A stretch of DNA of 64,000 nucleotides, taken from NCBI GenBank assembly GCA_963832715.1, contig CAWHVB010000006.1, forward strand, positions 315,829 through 379,828, read 5' to 3'. Made by a program: the position numbers and the translations under genes. Positions within the stretch are counted from its first letter, which is position 1; each line of letters opens with the position of its first letter. This stretch comes from DATFVA01 sp963832715 (GTDB taxonomy: Bacteria; Bacteroidota; Ignavibacteria; Ignavibacteriales; Ignavibacteriaceae). Shown piece after piece: positions 28,125 to 38,551 of the stretch. The notes beneath the pieces are model-generated. The model ran no database searches, was not told the DNA's origin, and saw nothing but the letters and a program-made list of their open reading frames with translations.

Positions 28125-28817
28125 ATGATTAAAGTAAAAGATTTTTTCCGAATCGGAATAATTTCTATGGAAGAACTAAAAGCAATAAACGGCCTTACCA
28201 GAAAAGCATACAATAAAGCCGCCGGAAAATACTACGATATGTTTTATGATGAGCTGGATAAAAAACCATATGACATACAATTTGTTGATACATATTTAAA
28301 TTATTTAGGTGAAGAACCGGTAATTCTTGATGTTGGGTGCGGCCCCTGCGGGCATATAGATAAATATATTTCCCGTAAAGGTTATAAGGTGGTAGGGATA
28401 GACCTATCCGAAAAGTGTGTTGAAATCGCACGAAATCATTCTCCCGGGATACAATTCCTAACAATGGATTTTGCGGAAATGGGATTCGGAGACAGCTCAT
28501 TCGATGGAATTGTGTCATACTACTCTGTTATTGATACTCCCAAAAAATATATTGGGAATGTTCTGAGCGAATTCCGGCGGGTACTTAAGAAAAACGGATT
28601 ATTATTTCTTACAGTAAAGTCCGGCGGGGAAGAAGGATTTCAGAATGACCTTCTGGGTATAAACGCGAGGATATATTTTTCGCTGTTTACCGAAAATGAG
28701 TTGAGGAATTTACTGGAAAATAAAGATTTTGAAATACTCAAATTGGAAAAGAGAAAGCCGTACGGTGATGAAATAAATGTAGATAGGCTATACTCGATAA
28801 GCAAAAAAAGGAAGTAA
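28125..28817 (+). CDS. Class I SAM-dependent methyltransferase
   Basis: This 230-residue protein has the methyltransf_11 fold: motif I VILDVGCGPCGH near residues 66-77, motif II GIDLSEKCVEIA near 91, and the post-I and motif III stretches MDFAEMGFGDSSFD and RRVLKKNGLLFLTVK. The substrate is unknown. An alternative start at the ATG at 28170 would remove 15 residues and looks equally plausible, since the conserved region begins at EELKAINGLTRKAYN. No operon partners are adjacent. Confidence 0.85.
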   Translation: MIKVKDFFRIGIISMEELKAINGLTRKAYNKAAGKYYDMFYDELDKKPYDIQFVDTYLNYLGEEPVILDVGCGPCGHIDKYISRKGYKVVGIDLSEKCVEIARNHSPGIQFLTMDFAEMGFGDSSFDGIVSYYSVIDTPKKYIGNVLSEFRRVLKKNGLLFLTVKSGGEEGFQNDLLGINARIYFSLFTENELRNLLENKDFEILKLEKRKPYGDEINVDRLYSISKKRK

Positions 28818-28953
28818 AACTATGCATTCCGAATACATTCAGATATTAATCGATGGGGGGCTCTGATGAATAAAGTAAAAAAATTTTAACAAATTCCCGA
28901 ATAAGATTGTAAATCCGACTTAGTTCTTCTATATTGCAGTACAAAAAATATAT

Positions 28954-30594
28954 ATGGCTTCAAGGAACAAAGTTAAGTTTATTTTTGTCACAGGCGGAGT
29001 TGTTTCATCTCTTGGTAAAGGCATCACTGCCTCCTCTCTTGGTCTTCTCTTAAAACAACGCGGTTATAAAGTCACCATCCAGAAATTTGATCCTTATATA
29101 AATGTGGATCCGGGTACCATGAATCCTTTTCAGCATGGTGAAGTTTTTGTCACTGACGATGGTGCAGAGACCGACCTCGACCTTGGACACTATGAGAGAT
29201 TTCTCGATGTAAACATTACCCGTGCAAATAATACAACTACCGGTCAGGTTTATTATGAGGTTTTAACTAAGGAGAGACGGGGAGACTACCTGGGAGCGAC
29301 AGTCCAGGTAATTCCTCATATCACCGATGAAATAAAACAGCGAATGGTAAAGCTTGCCGAAATTGGTGAATACGACATAATTATCACCGAAATTGGCGGA
29401 ACTGTCGGCGACATTGAAAGTCTGCCTTTTATAGAGGCTGTGCGTCAGCTTATGATGCAGTATGGTAAAAAAAATACAATTAGCATCCATGTCACCCTTG
29501 TTCCTTATATACCTGCTGCGGGAGAAGTAAAGACAAAACCGACTCAGCACAGCGTAAAAAATCTCCTTGAGCTTGGTATCCAGCCTGATCTGCTTATCTG
29601 CCGGTCAGAGAAAAAATTAGCAAAAGACATCAGGGATAAAATTTCTTTATTCTGTAATGTCGATACAAGATCTGTAATTTCTGCATACGACTGTACCTCA
29701 ATTTATGAAGTTCCCCTTGTTTTTTACAAAGAAAAGATGGATCTGATCGTACTTAAGCGCCTCCATCTGCCCGAGAGGAAAATCAAACTGGATGACTGGG
29801 AACAGCTGGTGGATAATGTTAAAAATCCCCAGAAAACTGTTGAAATAGCACTATGCGGAAAATATGTTGAACACCTCGATGCCTATAAAAGCATCATGGA
29901 ATCTTTTGTGCATGCCGGTGCAGAAAATAATGCAAGAGTAATTGTTAAATCGATCAGCGCGGAAAGATTTGATGACGAAGATCCTGAAAAGCTCCTGAAT
30001 GGAATAAGCGGCGTCCTGGTGCCCGGCGGATTTGGAGAGCGGGGCATAGAAGGAAAAATTAAAGCTATAAAATATGCCCGCGAAAACAAGATCCCATTCT
30101 TTGGTATATGTCTTGGACTGCAGTGTGCTGTGATAGAATATGCAAGGAATGTCTGCGGTATAACCAATGCCAACAGCTCCGAATTTAAACAGAACAAGTA
30201 CAGCGTAATTGATCTTATGCCCGATCAGAAAAGCATTAAGAATATGGGGGCTTCTATGCGGCTTGGTTCCTATCCATGCAATATACAGCCGAATACTAAA
30301 GTAATGAAAGCTTACAAAGTTGGTTTTATCTCCGAAAGACACAGGCACAGGTATGAGGTAAATAATAAATTCAGATCCAGGCTTGCAGATGGAGGTATGA
30401 TATTCAGTGGTCTCTCACCGGACAGGGAATTAGTCGAAATGATCGAAATCCCCGATCATCCCTGGTTTGTGGGCTGCCAGTTCCATCCTGAACTAAAATC
30501 GAGAGCAACAAATGCTCATCCTCTTTTCAGAGAGTTTGTGAAAGCTGCACTTGTTTATTCGGACGAAAAATCTGCAGCTGCGGAAAATGTTTAA
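28954..30594 (+). CDS. pyrG: CTP synthase
   Basis: This 546-residue enzyme makes CTP from UTP, ATP and glutamine. The N-terminal synthase domain (1-270) shows KFIFVTGGVVSSLGKG and TDLDLGHYERF. The C-terminal class I glutamine amidotransferase domain carries the nucleophile Cys386 in GICLGLQC and the His-Glu of QFHPELKS. Length and order are standard. It precedes a TPR gene and the purN-purH pair, forming a loosely clustered nucleotide-synthesis region. Confidence 0.98.
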   Translation: MASRNKVKFIFVTGGVVSSLGKGITASSLGLLLKQRGYKVTIQKFDPYINVDPGTMNPFQHGEVFVTDDGAETDLDLGHYERFLDVNITRANNTTTGQVYYEVLTKERRGDYLGATVQVIPHITDEIKQRMVKLAEIGEYDIIITEIGGTVGDIESLPFIEAVRQLMMQYGKKNTISIHVTLVPYIPAAGEVKTKPTQHSVKNLLELGIQPDLLICRSEKKLAKDIRDKISLFCNVDTRSVISAYDCTSIYEVPLVFYKEKMDLIVLKRLHLPERKIKLDDWEQLVDNVKNPQKTVEIALCGKYVEHLDAYKSIMESFVHAGAENNARVIVKSISAERFDDEDPEKLLNGISGVLVPGGFGERGIEGKIKAIKYARENKIPFFGICLGLQCAVIEYARNVCGITNANSSEFKQNKYSVIDLMPDQKSIKNMGASMRLGSYPCNIQPNTKVMKAYKVGFISERHRHRYEVNNKFRSRLADGGMIFSGLSPDRELVEMIEIPDHPWFVGCQFHPELKSRATNAHPLFREFVKAALVYSDEKSAAAENV

Positions 30595-30630
30595 CTCTCT
30601 TCTACTAAAAATTTAAATACGATAGCCCCA

Positions 30631-32127
30631 ATGAAATCAATATCGTCATTATGCTTTATTATTCTTTTCTCATCTTTGTTATTCGGGCAGACTGAAATTG
30701 ACAGGCAGATTTCCAGAGGTCTCGATGCGTGCTACAGCTTTAACTGGGAACAAGCTGAACAAATATTTAAGAGTATGATTGAGAAATATCCCGATGACCC
30801 ACGAGGGTACCATTATGAATCAAGTATATACCTCTGGTACTACCTCGGCGGGAAAGATAAGAATGATCTGGATACCTTCGAAGTATACTCAGATCAGGCA
30901 ATTGAAAAAGGGGAGGCAATACTCAGCGCCAATGAAAAAAGTGAGATGGCTTTGTATATACTGGGTGCAAATTACAATTACAGGGCAATCTCTTTCGGCA
31001 GAGCAGGGAACTATCTGGATGCCGCCTGGGCCACGAAAAAATCTGAATCATTTCTTTCACAGCTGCTTGAATTAAATCCAAAAAGAATGGATGCATATCT
31101 TGGACTGGGCTTATACAATTTTGCTGTCGCCCAGATCCCATCGGCATTTAAGTGGGCTCTGAATCTTGTGGGAATAAGCGGTAATAAAGATACGGGCGTT
31201 AAATACATCGAGATCGCTGCAGAAAACGGAAACTTTGCTAAAGTAGAAGCCCAGTATTATCTCGCCCAGATTGATATGGATTTTCTTATAGATTATGAAT
31301 CTTCTGGTGCGATATTAAAGAAGCTTGTAAAAAAATATCCTCAGAATCTTCTTTTTAATTATTCATATGCTGTTCTGCTGATGAAGCAGAGGAGACTGAC
31401 TGAAGCAGACAGACTCCTCGATAAGGTTATTAAAGCAGATAATCATCAGTTTAATCAAATTATTTCATTTTCATATTTCCTGAAGGGCGATATAAATTTC
31501 AGAAATAATAAACTCGACTCTGCCCAGACCTATTATCTCCATTTCCTGCGAAATGCCGAAGACAATGATTATACAGGAATTGCCGCCTACAGGATGGGTA
31601 TCTGCCTGGAAGCCGCCGGAAAAAGAGAGGAAGCGGTCAAGTATTTTGAGAAAGCGCAGAATGGGAATATGGATCTTGATGACGATATTTATGCAAAAAG
31701 GAAGGGTGAGCTCTATGCTAAAAGGACCCTTTCACCCGTGGAATTAAGCCTTATTTATATATCAAATATGGTAGAAGCAGGAAAATATAAAGCGGCCTAC
31801 GATTCTGTCAGTTCTGTTCTTCCTGTGATTCAATCGGAAAAACTGAAGGCCGAAGCCCTGCTTTATAAGAGCGAGGCGGCATACTATATGGGGAATTTCC
31901 AGGAATCGATCGATCTTGCAGACCAGGTGATAAGTCTTGACTCCTCCAATGAAAAATGGGTCATTCCGTTTTCGTACTACTATATTGCCCGGTCCAATAA
32001 AAAGCTGGGCAACCAGGAGGAAGTTAAACAGTTTTCTGAAAAAGCAGATGAAGAAAATAATTATGATTATCAGAACAAGCTGAAGAATCTGCTTTATCCG
32101 CTTCAGGAAGATTCGCTGAAAAATTAA
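30631..32127 (+). CDS. Exported TPR-repeat protein
   Basis: This 498-residue protein begins with a signal peptide (residues 1-20, ending FGQ). The rest is helical tetratricopeptide repeats, for example CYSFNWEQAEQIFKSMIEKYPDDPRGYH near 33 read in pieces, and GIAAYRMGICLEAAGKREEAVKYFEKA near 310. TPR arrays mediate protein-protein contacts, here in the periplasm or at the outer membrane. The partner is unknown. It is 37 bases downstream of pyrG and may be read with it. Confidence 0.82.
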   Translation: MKSISSLCFIILFSSLLFGQTEIDRQISRGLDACYSFNWEQAEQIFKSMIEKYPDDPRGYHYESSIYLWYYLGGKDKNDLDTFEVYSDQAIEKGEAILSANEKSEMALYILGANYNYRAISFGRAGNYLDAAWATKKSESFLSQLLELNPKRMDAYLGLGLYNFAVAQIPSAFKWALNLVGISGNKDTGVKYIEIAAENGNFAKVEAQYYLAQIDMDFLIDYESSGAILKKLVKKYPQNLLFNYSYAVLLMKQRRLTEADRLLDKVIKADNHQFNQIISFSYFLKGDINFRNNKLDSAQTYYLHFLRNAEDNDYTGIAAYRMGICLEAAGKREEAVKYFEKAQNGNMDLDDDIYAKRKGELYAKRTLSPVELSLIYISNMVEAGKYKAAYDSVSSVLPVIQSEKLKAEALLYKSEAAYYMGNFQESIDLADQVISLDSSNEKWVIPFSYYYIARSNKKLGNQEEVKQFSEKADEENNYDYQNKLKNLLYPLQEDSLKN

Positions 32128-32229
32128 TACCCCGGCTGATCTCCTGAAATTCATTGCGTACCAGTCAATATTGATTGACAATCTTTCACTATTTCGGTAA
32201 TTTTCGCTAATATTAATTAAGCAATCGAT

Positions 32230-32835
32230 TTGAATTTAGCTGTTTTTGTTTCGGGAAGAGGATCAAATCTTCTGTCCATATTACAGTCCCGGGAATTAGC
32301 AGACCTGATCGAAATAAAAGCTGTAATTAGCAATAAGATTGAGTGCGGCGCTTTCGAAATTGCAAATAATTATTCCGTCCCGACATATAGCATTGGCGAG
32401 AAGGACGGTTTAATAAGTTACAAAGACCTATCCACTTTTTTAACTCAGCTTAATATCGATCTGATTGTTCTGGCCGGCTTTTTAAAGCTGGTACCGGATA
32501 ATGTAGTTAAGAATTTCAAAGGAAAAATCATAAACATCCATCCTGCTCTTCTCCCGTCTTTTGGAGGGAAAGGTATGTATGGTATGAATGTACACCAGGC
32601 TGTTTATGCATCGTCTGCAAAGGTCTCAGGAGCATCTGTCCATTTTGTCGATGAATCCTACGATACAGGTACAATAATTGCTCAGGAATGCGTGGACATA
32701 AGGGATGTTAAATCACCGGAAGAAATTGCCGAAAGAGTTCTAAGAATTGAGCACAGGATTTTACCATCAGTGATAAAAATGATAGCTGAGAATAAAGTCC
32801 GGATAGTAAATAATAGAGTTGAAGTCTCTGAATAA
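32230..32835 (+). CDS. purN: Phosphoribosylglycinamide formyltransferase
   Basis: This 201-residue protein transfers a formyl group from 10-formyl-tetrahydrofolate to GAR in purine synthesis. Seen are NLAVFVSGRGSNL at the start, the catalytic Asn-His of INIHPALLPSF near residue 104, and the Asp of VDESYDTG near 139. The start is TTG; it gives exactly the conserved N-terminus and no ATG alternative fits. It lies 17 bases upstream of purH. Confidence 0.96.
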   Translation: MNLAVFVSGRGSNLLSILQSRELADLIEIKAVISNKIECGAFEIANNYSVPTYSIGEKDGLISYKDLSTFLTQLNIDLIVLAGFLKLVPDNVVKNFKGKIINIHPALLPSFGGKGMYGMNVHQAVYASSAKVSGASVHFVDESYDTGTIIAQECVDIRDVKSPEEIAERVLRIEHRILPSVIKMIAENKVRIVNNRVEVSE

Positions 32836-32852
32836 TAACCGGAAGAATAATT

Positions 32853-34370
32853 TTGAAGAAATTAGCCTTAATAAGTGTTTCCGATAAAAGCGGAGTGGTA
32901 GATTTTGCAAAGGAGCTGGTAAAACTGGATTATGGAATCATCGCTACTGGTAATACTGCAAAAAAACTTTCTGCTGAGAATATCGAGGTTACAGAAATAA
33001 GCACAATTACCGGATTCCCGGAAATATTCGACGGAAGGGTGAAAACACTTCATCCCAAAATCTTCGGCGGAATTCTTATGAGAAGGGATAATAGCAAAGA
33101 TATAAAGCAGGCTGATGAGAATGGAATTCACCAGGTGGATATCGTCTGTGTTAATCTTTACCCCTTTGTTCAGACGGCATCAAATCCCGACGCAACTCTC
33201 GAAGAAATCATTGAAAACATCGACATAGGCGGTCCGAGTCTCATCAGGGCTGCTGCGAAAAATTATAAGTATGTCTCGGTGCTTACAAACCCGGGACAGT
33301 ACAACTCATTCCTCAATGAGTTAAAAAAGGGAGAAGTAAGCAATAATACAAGGCTCAGCTTATCTATTGAAGCTTTCTCCCACACAGCTTTTTACGATAC
33401 TCATATCTCCAATTACCTTGAAGACAGGTTTTCTCTGCCTCATTCTCATATAAGAGTAAATTTCAAGAGAGAAAAAGATCTGAGGTATGGTGAAAATCCT
33501 CATCAGACAGCAGCAATCTATGGTGATTTTTATAAATACTTTGAGGTACTGCACGGTAAAGAACTTTCATACAATAATATTCTTGATCTTCTGGCTGCAG
33601 CTGAACTCGCAGAGGACCTGGGAGATAAAACCTGTGTGATTATAAAACATCAGAATCCTGCCGGCGCTGCAAAAGGCAAGGATGCCTATGAGGCTTATGT
33701 GAAAGCGCTCAGATGCGATCCCGCATCTGCTTTCGGAGGAATAGTTGTATTTACCGAAGAAGTTGATTCTGCACTGGCCCAGAAACTGAATGAGATTTTC
33801 CTTGAGATTGTTTGTGCTCCTTCTTATACGGATGAAGCAATGGAGATATTGCGCAAGAAAAGAGATAGAAGACTGTTAAAGCAGCTGAAATCGGTAAGGG
33901 TAGATAAGGTTAACTTTAAAAACATCCCCGGAGGCGTCATTGCGCAGGATGCAGACAGAGCTACACTGGATGAGGAAAAACTAGAAGTTATTACCGAGAA
34001 GAAACCCGGTGATAAAGAGATGAATGATCTGAACTTTGCATGGACGGTAGCTAAACATACCAGATCTAATGCTATTGTATTCGTGAAAAACAGTGCAACT
34101 CTTGCTGTAGGCGCAGGACAAATGTCGAGAATCGATTCAGCAAAGATTGCTTCCATAAAAGCGCAGGAACACGGACTTGATCTTACGGGATCAGTGGCTG
34201 CTTCCGATGCATTTTTCCCCTTTCCCGACGCACTTCTTGAAATAATTAAATACGGCGCTGTTTCAGTTATCCAGCCGGGAGGATCTGTAAGAGACAGTGA
34301 AGTTATCGAAGCGGCTAATCAAAATAATATTTCAATGGTTTTTACCGGAATCAGACACTTTAAACATTAA
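32853..34370 (+). CDS. purH: Bifunctional AICAR transformylase/IMP cyclohydrolase
   Basis: This 505-residue protein performs the last two steps of IMP synthesis. The N-terminal cyclohydrolase domain (1-190) shows ISVSDKSGVVDFA and GRVKTLHPKIFGG. The transformylase domain shows LRYGENPHQTAA, KHQNPAGAA and GQMSRIDSAKIA, with a final FTGIRHFKH. The start is TTG, preceded by GGAAGA, and gives the standard N-terminus. It is followed nine bases later by mreB. Confidence 0.97.
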   Translation: MKKLALISVSDKSGVVDFAKELVKLDYGIIATGNTAKKLSAENIEVTEISTITGFPEIFDGRVKTLHPKIFGGILMRRDNSKDIKQADENGIHQVDIVCVNLYPFVQTASNPDATLEEIIENIDIGGPSLIRAAAKNYKYVSVLTNPGQYNSFLNELKKGEVSNNTRLSLSIEAFSHTAFYDTHISNYLEDRFSLPHSHIRVNFKREKDLRYGENPHQTAAIYGDFYKYFEVLHGKELSYNNILDLLAAAELAEDLGDKTCVIIKHQNPAGAAKGKDAYEAYVKALRCDPASAFGGIVVFTEEVDSALAQKLNEIFLEIVCAPSYTDEAMEILRKKRDRRLLKQLKSVRVDKVNFKNIPGGVIAQDADRATLDEEKLEVITEKKPGDKEMNDLNFAWTVAKHTRSNAIVFVKNSATLAVGAGQMSRIDSAKIASIKAQEHGLDLTGSVAASDAFFPFPDALLEIIKYGAVSVIQPGGSVRDSEVIEAANQNNISMVFTGIRHFKH

Positions 34371-34379
34371 AGAGGCATA

Positions 34380-35405
34380 ATGGGTCTATTTGATTTTTTC
34401 TCAGCAGATATCGCCATAGATTTAGGCACTGCAAACACCCTGATCTACGTGAAGAACAAGGGTATTGTTCTCAATGAACCTTCTATTGTTGCTTTTGACA
34501 AGAACACGAAGAGAATTATTGCTCTTGGAAATAAAGCCAAAGAGATGCAGGGAAGAGAGCATAAGGAAATCCGTGTTACACGCCCAATGCGGGATGGAGT
34601 GATAGCTGATTTCGAAATAGCCGAAGGTATGATCAGAGCTTTTATAAAAAGAGTAAGAGCCGGTGCATTTTCTGCCAGAAGAGTGGTAGTAGCCGTTCCG
34701 AGCGGCGTAACTGAAGTTGAAAAGCGGGCAGTAAGAGACAGTGCGGAACATGCCGGTGCAAAAGAGGTGCATCTGATTGCTGAACCTATGGCTGCGGCTA
34801 TAGGGATCGGGCTTGATGTTGAAGCTCCTGTTGGAAATATGATCATAGATATCGGCGGAGGCACAACTGAAATTGCTGTTATAGCATTATCCGGAATTGT
34901 TAATGAAGAATCCATAAGGATTGCAGGGGATGAAATGAATTACGCTATAATGCAGTACTTCAAAAAAAATCATAATATTCTTATCGGTGAAAGAACCGCC
35001 GAAGCAATCAAATGTGAAGTAGGTTCTGCTGTTCCTTTAAAAGAAGAAATTACAATCCAGGTTAAAGGAAGAGATCTGGTAGGGGGAATTCCAAAAACAA
35101 CTGAAGTCAGCTCGGTAGAAATCAGAGAAGCGTTAAATGAAGCAGTTGTACAGATTGTTGATGCTGTAAGACAATCGCTGGAAAGAACACCTCCTGAACT
35201 CTCAGCCGATATACTCGACCGGGGTGTAATGATAACCGGGGGAGGCGCACTGCTGAAAGGTCTTGACGAACGCATCAGAATGGAAACAAATCTTCCTGTT
35301 CACGTTGCCGAGGATCCGCTTACTGCAGTTGTCCGCGGAGCAGGGAAGGTGATAGATAATTTAAATCATTATTCCAAAGTTTTAATACGTAACCGCAGAT
35401 ACTGA
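34380..35405 (+). CDS. mreB: Rod-shape actin homologue MreB
   Basis: This 341-residue actin-fold ATPase forms membrane-bound filaments that guide lateral wall synthesis. Phosphate-binding motifs are DLGTANTLIYVK (residue 12 onward) and DIGGGTTEIAVI near 157; the adenosine motif GGGALLKGLDERI is near 286. The short amphipathic N-terminus (MGLFDFF) fits direct membrane binding. Its stop overlaps the mreC start by one base. Confidence 0.98.
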   Translation: MGLFDFFSADIAIDLGTANTLIYVKNKGIVLNEPSIVAFDKNTKRIIALGNKAKEMQGREHKEIRVTRPMRDGVIADFEIAEGMIRAFIKRVRAGAFSARRVVVAVPSGVTEVEKRAVRDSAEHAGAKEVHLIAEPMAAAIGIGLDVEAPVGNMIIDIGGGTTEIAVIALSGIVNEESIRIAGDEMNYAIMQYFKKNHNILIGERTAEAIKCEVGSAVPLKEEITIQVKGRDLVGGIPKTTEVSSVEIREALNEAVVQIVDAVRQSLERTPPELSADILDRGVMITGGGALLKGLDERIRMETNLPVHVAEDPLTAVVRGAGKVIDNLNHYSKVLIRNRRY

Positions 35406-36239
35406 TGTTTAGAATTATTTCCAGATTATGGGAAAACTTTAAAGAGTATATAATTCTTGTTATCCTTCTAATTTTCTGTCTTTTTGTCCTTTCTCAAAAC
35501 CAAAATACCAAAGTACGCCAGGTCAGAGCAGTAGCTTTCGGCAGTTTTGCTGCTGTTACATCCGTGGTCAGCGATGTAATAAACATTTCGAGATATAAAA
35601 AAGAAAATGAAAGGTTACGGGAAGTTAATGCGGAGCTTATGCTGCAGGTGAACAGGCTTAGAGAATATGGAATAGTAAACCATGAATTAAAAAATCTGCT
35701 GGGGTTCAGGGACACTATAAAGTATCCGCTGATTCCCGCAATCAGTGGTTTCAAAACTTTCTACAAAATCGCAGGGAAGTGTAACGATAAATGTCGGTGA
35801 AAAGGATAGTGTTAAAGCAGGTATGCCGGTAATAAATGACAAGGGAATTGTGGGGGTTATTACCTCTGTTTCACACGATTATTCTATAGCAAGAACACTC
35901 GAGAATATTGACCTTAAACTCACTGTTAAAGATGAACGCAGCAGGATTGACGGCATAATGAAATGGAATGGAAAAGACCTGGTTATAGTCGATGTACCCA
36001 AGACATATGATATAGAACCGGGTGACCGGATTGTCACCTCTGAAATCAGTTCAATAGTTCCGGTGCCTGTTCCCGTCGGTGTTGTAGTAGGTTTGAGCAA
36101 AGTTGAAACGGGAATATTTAACGAGGCGAAAATAAAACCGTTTGTGAACTTCGGCAGTGTGGAAAATGTTTTTGTGGTGGGTATCGTTGAAAGCAAGCAA
36201 AAAAACAATCTCGAATTAAATTTTTACAATCGTAAATAA
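35405..36239 (+). CDS. mreC: Rod-shape-determining protein MreC, split by a frameshift
   Basis: Two frames make one MreC. The first (35405 to about 35745) has the cytoplasmic stub, the membrane helix IILVILLIFCLFVL and the coiled coil KENERLREVNAELMLQVNRL. The second, from about 35745, supplies VVSKLSTKSQGSVTINVGE and the two beta-barrel domains, including GDRIVTSEISSIVPVPVPVG. A single-base shift around 35735-35748 joins them. MreC spans the periplasm and links MreB to PBP2. As the gene is essential in rod-shaped bacteria and both neighbours are intact, a sequencing error is more likely than real loss. Confidence 0.88.
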
Positions 36240-36727
36240 TGCGTTCTCATTATATAATTTCAATTCTGCTGTTTTTCCCCCTGCTGGTAATTCAGACAAC
36301 AGTCATACCTCTTGTAGCAATAAACGGTGTTATTCCTGACCTAATTTTAATTCTCCTTGTTTTTTATGCTGTACGTTACGGTCAGGTTTATGGTACTGTA
36401 TTGGGATTTGTTTATGGTTTTCTTTTTGACCTCATAACCGGTAGTTTACTGGGCAGCGCAATGCTCTCTAAAACCATTGCCGGGTTTATTGCAGGTTATT
36501 TTTCGAATGAAAATAAAAGAGAAGCCTATCTTAAATCCTACGTCTTCTCTCTTATTGTTCTTCTCTGCACCCTTGTTGATACACTGGTTTATTCATTTTT
36601 CTCAACGGTTGATTTAAGCAAGAGTTTTCTTGCATTATTTTTTGAACAGGCAATGCTTCCGGCACTATATACAGCAGTGATCAGTATAATCGTTTCAATA
36701 TTTTATCCTAAGAGGAGTTTGAGTTAG
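36239..36727 (+). CDS. mreD: Rod-shape-determining protein MreD
   Basis: This 162-residue membrane protein has five or so helices with the family text NGVIPDLILILLVFYAVRYGQ and GFVYGFLFDLITGSLLG. It belongs to the elongasome with MreC, PBP2 and RodA. The start shares a base with the mreC stop (TAATG). Confidence 0.92.
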   Translation: MRSHYIISILLFFPLLVIQTTVIPLVAINGVIPDLILILLVFYAVRYGQVYGTVLGFVYGFLFDLITGSLLGSAMLSKTIAGFIAGYFSNENKREAYLKSYVFSLIVLLCTLVDTLVYSFFSTVDLSKSFLALFFEQAMLPALYTAVISIIVSIFYPKRSLS

Positions 36728-38551
36728 TTGAGAAGTTCCGGTTTTGGGTCTATTCAGAGGAAATCAATTATTTTCTTCATAATTGCAGGCTCCTTTGCCC
36801 TGTTATCGTTCCGCTTATTCCAGATGCAGATAATAAATCATGAAGAGTACGATGAGAAATCTGCCAGCAACAGTATAAAGGCAATTGAGCAGACTCCCTT
36901 ACGCGGGGTTTTCCTTGACAGGAACGGTGAAGTAATAGTGAGTAATATTCCCGCTTATACCCTTAGAATTACCCCTGCGGATTACGACAGGAAGCTTAAC
37001 CGGATCCTTGAAAATGTACTTGATGTTGATTCCGGATATATAAATAAAATACTCTATAATAACAGGATCTATTCAAAGTATATTCCGATAAGGATCAAGA
37101 GAGGTATAGATTTTAAAACGGTTTCCTGGCTCGAGGAGAACTCCGAATTTTTGCCTGGTGTGGATTATATTGTAGAGATGCAGCGGGGCTATCCTGACGG
37201 TATAATGGGATCGCATATGTTCGGTTATACAAAAGAAATTTCCCCCGAACAGCTCCAGAAAGAAAATGAATATTATGAACCGGGTGATTATGTCGGCAAC
37301 AATGGAATTGAGAAGGCGTATGAGAAATACCTGAGAGGTGAAAAAGGATACAATTACATCCTTGTCGATTCAAGGCGTAAAGAAATCGGAAGGTTTAAGA
37401 ACGGCGATGCGGATCTGGCATCAGTTAAAGGAAATGACCTTGTTCTGGGAATTGATGCAGATGTACAGAGAGCAGGAGAGGAAGCATTCAAGGGATACCG
37501 CGGTGCATTCGTTGCCATGGAACCGAAAACGGGTGAGATTCTCGGACTTGGCAGCTTTCCCGATTATGATTTAAATCAGTTCTCTTATGTGACTTCCCGT
37601 GAATTTTTAAATGAACTTTATACCGATAAAGATAAGCCGCTGTTTAACCGTGCAACTATGTCGATGAAACCGCCGGGATCCACGTTTAAGATAATGGAGG
37701 CTATTGCTGCTCTTAATCTTGGAGTAATCAATACAAGTTATACTTACTACTGCGGCGGCGGATTTACGTTCGGCAGGTTCTTTAAATGTGATGGTGTTCA
37801 TGGCTCATTGAACGTTGTTCATGCAATCGAAAAATCCTGCAATACTTTTTTCTATAACCTGATATATAAAATCGGAATTGATAACTGGCATAACTATGCA
37901 TTAAAATTCGGATTTGCACAAAAAACAGGGATAGACATTGGCGAGGAAAGCAAAGGGTTTATTCCGAGTTCTAAATATTATGAAAAAATATATGGCCCTA
38001 ACTGGCCAAGAAGCATAATGGCAAGTCTTGGCATAGGCCAGGGCGAAGTTAGTATCACTCCTGTGCAGCTTGCGAAATATGTTTCTCTGATTGCTAATGA
38101 CGGGGTTACATATACACCGCATATTGTGAAGGGTTATCTTGATAATAAAACAAAGGATTTTATTCCGTTCAAGTTTGAAAAAATTGATGTTGGTATAGAC
38201 AAGAAAGTCTTTGATATTGTTAAAGAGGGGATGTTCCTTGTAGTGAACGGTGCAGGAACTGCAGTACGAATAAAATCAAAAGATATCCAGATAGCCGGAA
38301 AAACAGGTACTGCTCAGAATCCTCACGGTAAAGATCACGCTTTATTTATCGGTTTTGCCCCATTCGATAATCCGCAGATTGCTGTTGCCGTAGTTGTTGA
38401 AAATGTCGGATTCGGGGCAACATATGCCGCTCCTATTGCCAAAAAACTTATTGAGGCATATCTATTGAAAGATAAAACGAAGAAAGATGAACAGCTTAAA
38501 TATGAACAGAAATTGCATCAGAACATTATAGGGGCTTCACTTGCGAATTGA
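36728..38551 (+). CDS. mrdA: Penicillin-binding protein 2
   Basis: This 607-residue class B transpeptidase crosslinks lateral peptidoglycan. It has an N-terminal transmembrane helix (about 13-33), a pedestal domain with RGVFLDRNGEVIVSN, and the transpeptidase domain. The nucleophile is Ser318 in PPGSTFK; the second motif is SCN in IEKSCNTFF, and the third is KTGTAQNP near 520. The start is TTG after an AGGAG. Its 3' end overlaps rodA by eleven bases. Confidence 0.96.
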   Translation: MRSSGFGSIQRKSIIFFIIAGSFALLSFRLFQMQIINHEEYDEKSASNSIKAIEQTPLRGVFLDRNGEVIVSNIPAYTLRITPADYDRKLNRILENVLDVDSGYINKILYNNRIYSKYIPIRIKRGIDFKTVSWLEENSEFLPGVDYIVEMQRGYPDGIMGSHMFGYTKEISPEQLQKENEYYEPGDYVGNNGIEKAYEKYLRGEKGYNYILVDSRRKEIGRFKNGDADLASVKGNDLVLGIDADVQRAGEEAFKGYRGAFVAMEPKTGEILGLGSFPDYDLNQFSYVTSREFLNELYTDKDKPLFNRATMSMKPPGSTFKIMEAIAALNLGVINTSYTYYCGGGFTFGRFFKCDGVHGSLNVVHAIEKSCNTFFYNLIYKIGIDNWHNYALKFGFAQKTGIDIGEESKGFIPSSKYYEKIYGPNWPRSIMASLGIGQGEVSITPVQLAKYVSLIANDGVTYTPHIVKGYLDNKTKDFIPFKFEKIDVGIDKKVFDIVKEGMFLVVNGAGTAVRIKSKDIQIAGKTGTAQNPHGKDHALFIGFAPFDNPQIAVAVVVENVGFGATYAAPIAKKLIEAYLLKDKTKKDEQLKYEQKLHQNIIGASLAN